DNA of 6,457 nt from an uncultured Saprospiraceae bacterium. GTDB lineage: Bacteria; Bacteroidota; Bacteroidia; Chitinophagales; Saprospiraceae. The stretch's first letter is position 1. Each line of letters starts with the position of its first letter. This document shows, one piece after another, positions 6,121 through 6,457 of the stretch. Made by a program: the position numbers and the translations under genes. A model generated the notes under the pieces. That model saw only the letters and a program-made list of their open reading frames with translations. It had not been told where the DNA came from and did not search any database. The DNA lies in contig CALJKQ010000087.1 in assembly GCA_937973565.1 (NCBI GenBank), positions 1 to 6,457 of the forward strand, in the 5' to 3' direction.

Positions 6121-6282
6121 GTTTAAAACATGAAGGGAATGAAGAGAATGAAGACAGCTCTCCCATTTAGCTTCTTAATGTCCCTTAATTTTCTTAATGT
6201 TTCATAAAAACAGCCCAATCTCTTTCTAATGACCTATGTCTCTCAATAGACTTACCTGTTCCCAGGGATTTCATATCCCTTC
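6121..6282. repeat. dispersed repeat unit B0
   Basis: Same family as units A1-A3. Positions 6128-6199 match 2662-2733 with three mismatches by eye, including the AATGTCCCTTAATTTTC spacer, but the TATAAAACGCAGTTTTG module (about 31 bp in A1) is absent. It resumes the family pattern with AATGACCTATGTCTC at 6228. It ends with the unit-end hairpin AGGGAT-TTCAT-ATCCCT (around 6264-6280), a 6-bp stem. The left edge is vague; only weak similarity is visible before 6121. Confidence 0.75.
6130..6207 (+). CDS. candidate 25-residue signal-peptide-like small ORF in repeat unit B0
   Basis: ATG at 6130 to TAA at 6205-6207 encodes 25 residues beginning MKGMKRMKTALPFSFLMS and ending LNFLNVS. It parallels the frame at 2664 but ends before the lipobox cysteine position. 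The first 27 bases are three in-phase 9-bp units of the form ATGAAGRRA, encoding MKG-MKR-MKT. There is no Shine-Dalgarno site. It is more likely repeat sequence with coding-like character than a proven gene. Confidence 0.15.
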   Translation: MKGMKRMKTALPFSFLMSLNFLNVS

Positions 6283-6457
6283 CCTTTGAAACAACATCTC
6301 CCGTTTTGACCAAAAATGTCACCACTTTTCTAAACATGAAGGGAATGAAGAAAATGAAGACAGAACTCTTATCTAACTCATTAATGCCTGTGCCTATAAA
6401 ACGCAGTTTTGTAGTGCATTTCAAATAAAAATTCACTATCTCATTGCAATGACTTGT
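6228..6457. repeat. near-identical long direct repeat, right copy (partner 2793-3022), cut by window end
   Basis: Gap-free match to 2793-3022 with three mismatches. It spans the end of unit B0 and unit B1 (from 6283) and runs to the last base of the window, so its real extent is unknown. Like A2, it has the shortened TTAATG junction and holds the 30-codon frame at 6336-6428, identical to that at 2901-2993. The high identity compared with the marked divergence among tandem units implies a recent copy or gene conversion between the two loci. Confidence 0.92.

Noticed and set aside
2613..6457. Insertion sequence or integron cassette array
   Set aside because: No transposase or integrase gene, no terminal inverted repeats and no attC-like core sites could be identified. 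Direct repeats alone do not define either.

Overview
The window looks like chromosomal DNA of a member of the Bacteroidota. The clues are a C-terminal type IX secretion (T9SS) sorting domain, a lipoprotein starting with a typical Bacteroidota lipobox, a secreted protein opening with the phylum-typical 'VGI-N-T-x-P ... ALDV-S-S ... GLL-IPRM' module, and the near absence of Shine-Dalgarno sites. The protein style suits a Saprospiria/Chitinophagia/Flavobacteriia-type organism, but the lineage cannot be fixed from this sequence.

Layout. Positions 1-516 (+) hold the 3' end of a DKNYY-repeat gene that enters from outside the window. Positions 710-2140 (+) encode a 476-residue exported, fibre-like protein: signal peptide, Bacteroidota N-terminal module, Gly/Ser/Asn/Thr-rich shaft and a C-terminal C1q/TNF-like head. 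Positions 2141-2612 have no convincing gene, only a possible terminator hairpin and a decayed-looking minus-strand open frame. Positions 2613 to about 3215 are a tandem array of three degenerating repeat units of about 220-237 bp. Two minus-strand genes follow. The one at 4354-5577 encodes a Cys-rich PKD lipoprotein and is transcribed first. The one at 3293-4282 encodes a T9SS-secreted protein with a nidogen-like beta-sandwich. A perfect 12-bp stem-loop lies in the 71-bp gap between them. Positions 5578-6127 are AT-rich and gene-free. The same repeat family returns at about 6121 and runs off the window end.

The genes share a cell-envelope theme: an exported fibre/head protein, a T9SS cargo protein and an anchored lipoprotein. 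No enzyme or complete pathway is visible. The most unusual feature is the repeat pair. Positions 2793-3022 and 6228-6457 align without gaps with only three mismatches (by eye), and the last 177 nt are identical. They flank the AT-richer two-gene segment as direct repeats, so the segment could be a cassette moved or duplicated through the repeats. The units also carry an in-phase ATGAAGRRA triplication that begins a tiny signal-peptide-like reading frame. All of this was read by eye, with no database search.
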